Assembly (NCBI RefSeq): GCF_019399895.1 | Contig: NC_091864.1 | Location: 8,658,001-8,722,000, forward strand | Direction of reading: 5' to 3' | Length of the DNA: 64,000 bases | From: Cardiocondyla obscurior | Taxonomy: Eukaryota; Arthropoda; Insecta; Hymenoptera; Formicidae | In this document: positions 63,501 through 64,000 of the stretch, one piece after another | Numbering within the stretch: position 1 is the stretch's first letter | Layout: each line of letters starts with the position of its first letter | Position numbers and translations under genes: made by a program | Notes under the pieces: generated by a model | What the model was told of the DNA's origin: nothing | Seen by the model: the letters and a program-made list of their open reading frames with translations, nothing else | Database searches by the model: none

Positions 63501-64000
63501 TTAATTTAATTAAATTTAATAATTTTAATTCAATTAATCGAGCAATACTGGCTATTTTTAATCCAATGCATTAATTAGATACATTGTCATTTATGACAAT
63601 ATAGCGAACGTGCATCGCTCCAACGAGAACGTCGTGAATATCCCATTATTACATTTCCACTTTCGATCGTCGCGTTCGTCATTTAGCATCCAGCAGCGGA
63701 CAAACATTTTTATTATTACCTGACTCTACATATCTTATCTCTCTCATTAGCTCGCATTAAAATAAAATAAAATAAAAAAAGATATAATAATATAAACTGA
63801 AATAAAATAAAATAAATACAAGATCTTGCTTTCGACGACGAGGAACATTTCGTTGAGAGACCGCGACCAAGATCGCGCTGAGGGAAACGGCAGGCCAGTT
63901 GGTCAAACTTAGAGTGGGTGGGCGAGCACGGGCCAGCGAGGAGAGACGGGAGTAGACGAGAGCTAAATAGAGCCAAAGAGACGAGATGACGCGATTAGCG
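60596..64000. other. Upstream region with a CpG-rich block; no gene supported
   Basis: The first part is presumably 5' flank or 5' UTR of the minus-strand gene starting at 60595; 60800-62700 is AT-rich without coding signs. A CpG-dense block spans about 62750-63420 and may be a promoter or first-exon region. A 65-codon minus frame there (62965-63162, starting MSDASAVNGAG) and an 82-codon plus frame (63198-63446) have no splice or family support. An AAAAT-type low-complexity run lies at about 63756-63820. Confidence 0.4.

Overview
This is eukaryotic nuclear DNA from an insect. The protein-coding genes are split by many short AT-rich GT..AG introns, intergenic DNA is long and AT-rich with CpG-dense islands, and the genes are arthropod families: a modular serine protease of the Toll pathway, a spargel/PGC-1 homologue, a divergent insect transferrin and an SLC6 transporter. 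The CpG-dense noncoding DNA and compact introns suggest a hymenopteran such as an ant, but that is inference. No bacterial, viral or autonomous transposon genes were seen.

Layout. 1-18163: essentially gene-free, apart from a possible 3' coding end of a gene at the left edge (2-145); it contains CpG-rich blocks, simple repeats and a perfect 15-bp inverted repeat at 6238-6302. 18164-26428 (minus): a nine-exon SLC6 sodium/chloride-coupled transporter of 604 aa with unassigned substrate. 26429-35000: no gene recognised; a long imperfect hairpin lies at 34661-34813. 35040-36366: GC-rich presumed promoter and 5' UTR. 36394-41884 (plus): spargel (PGC-1), 13 coding exons, 1028 aa. 44681-49872 (minus): modular serine protease (modSP/HP14 type), ten exons, 721 aa, with a long hairpin in its last intron. 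51223-55311 (plus): transferrin family protein, nine exons, 724 aa, with nearly all iron and anion ligands replaced. 59050-60595 (minus): an uncharacterised 378-aa protein, three exons. 60596-64000: noncoding as far as can be seen, with a CpG-rich block around 62.8-63.4 kb.

All exon models were built by hand from GT/AG sites, reading-frame continuity and family conservation. In each of the five genes the summed coding length is divisible by three and ends in a stop codon. UTR exons and transcription starts are not determined.

How the genes relate. modSP and the transferrin are divergent neighbours with 1.35 kb between start codons. modSP is the apical protease that turns pattern recognition into Toll activation, and transferrins are often infection-responsive, so the shared upstream segment (which holds paired GATA-type sites around a kappaB-like site) is worth testing. 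Spargel controls mitochondrial and growth gene expression and has no evident functional tie to the others.
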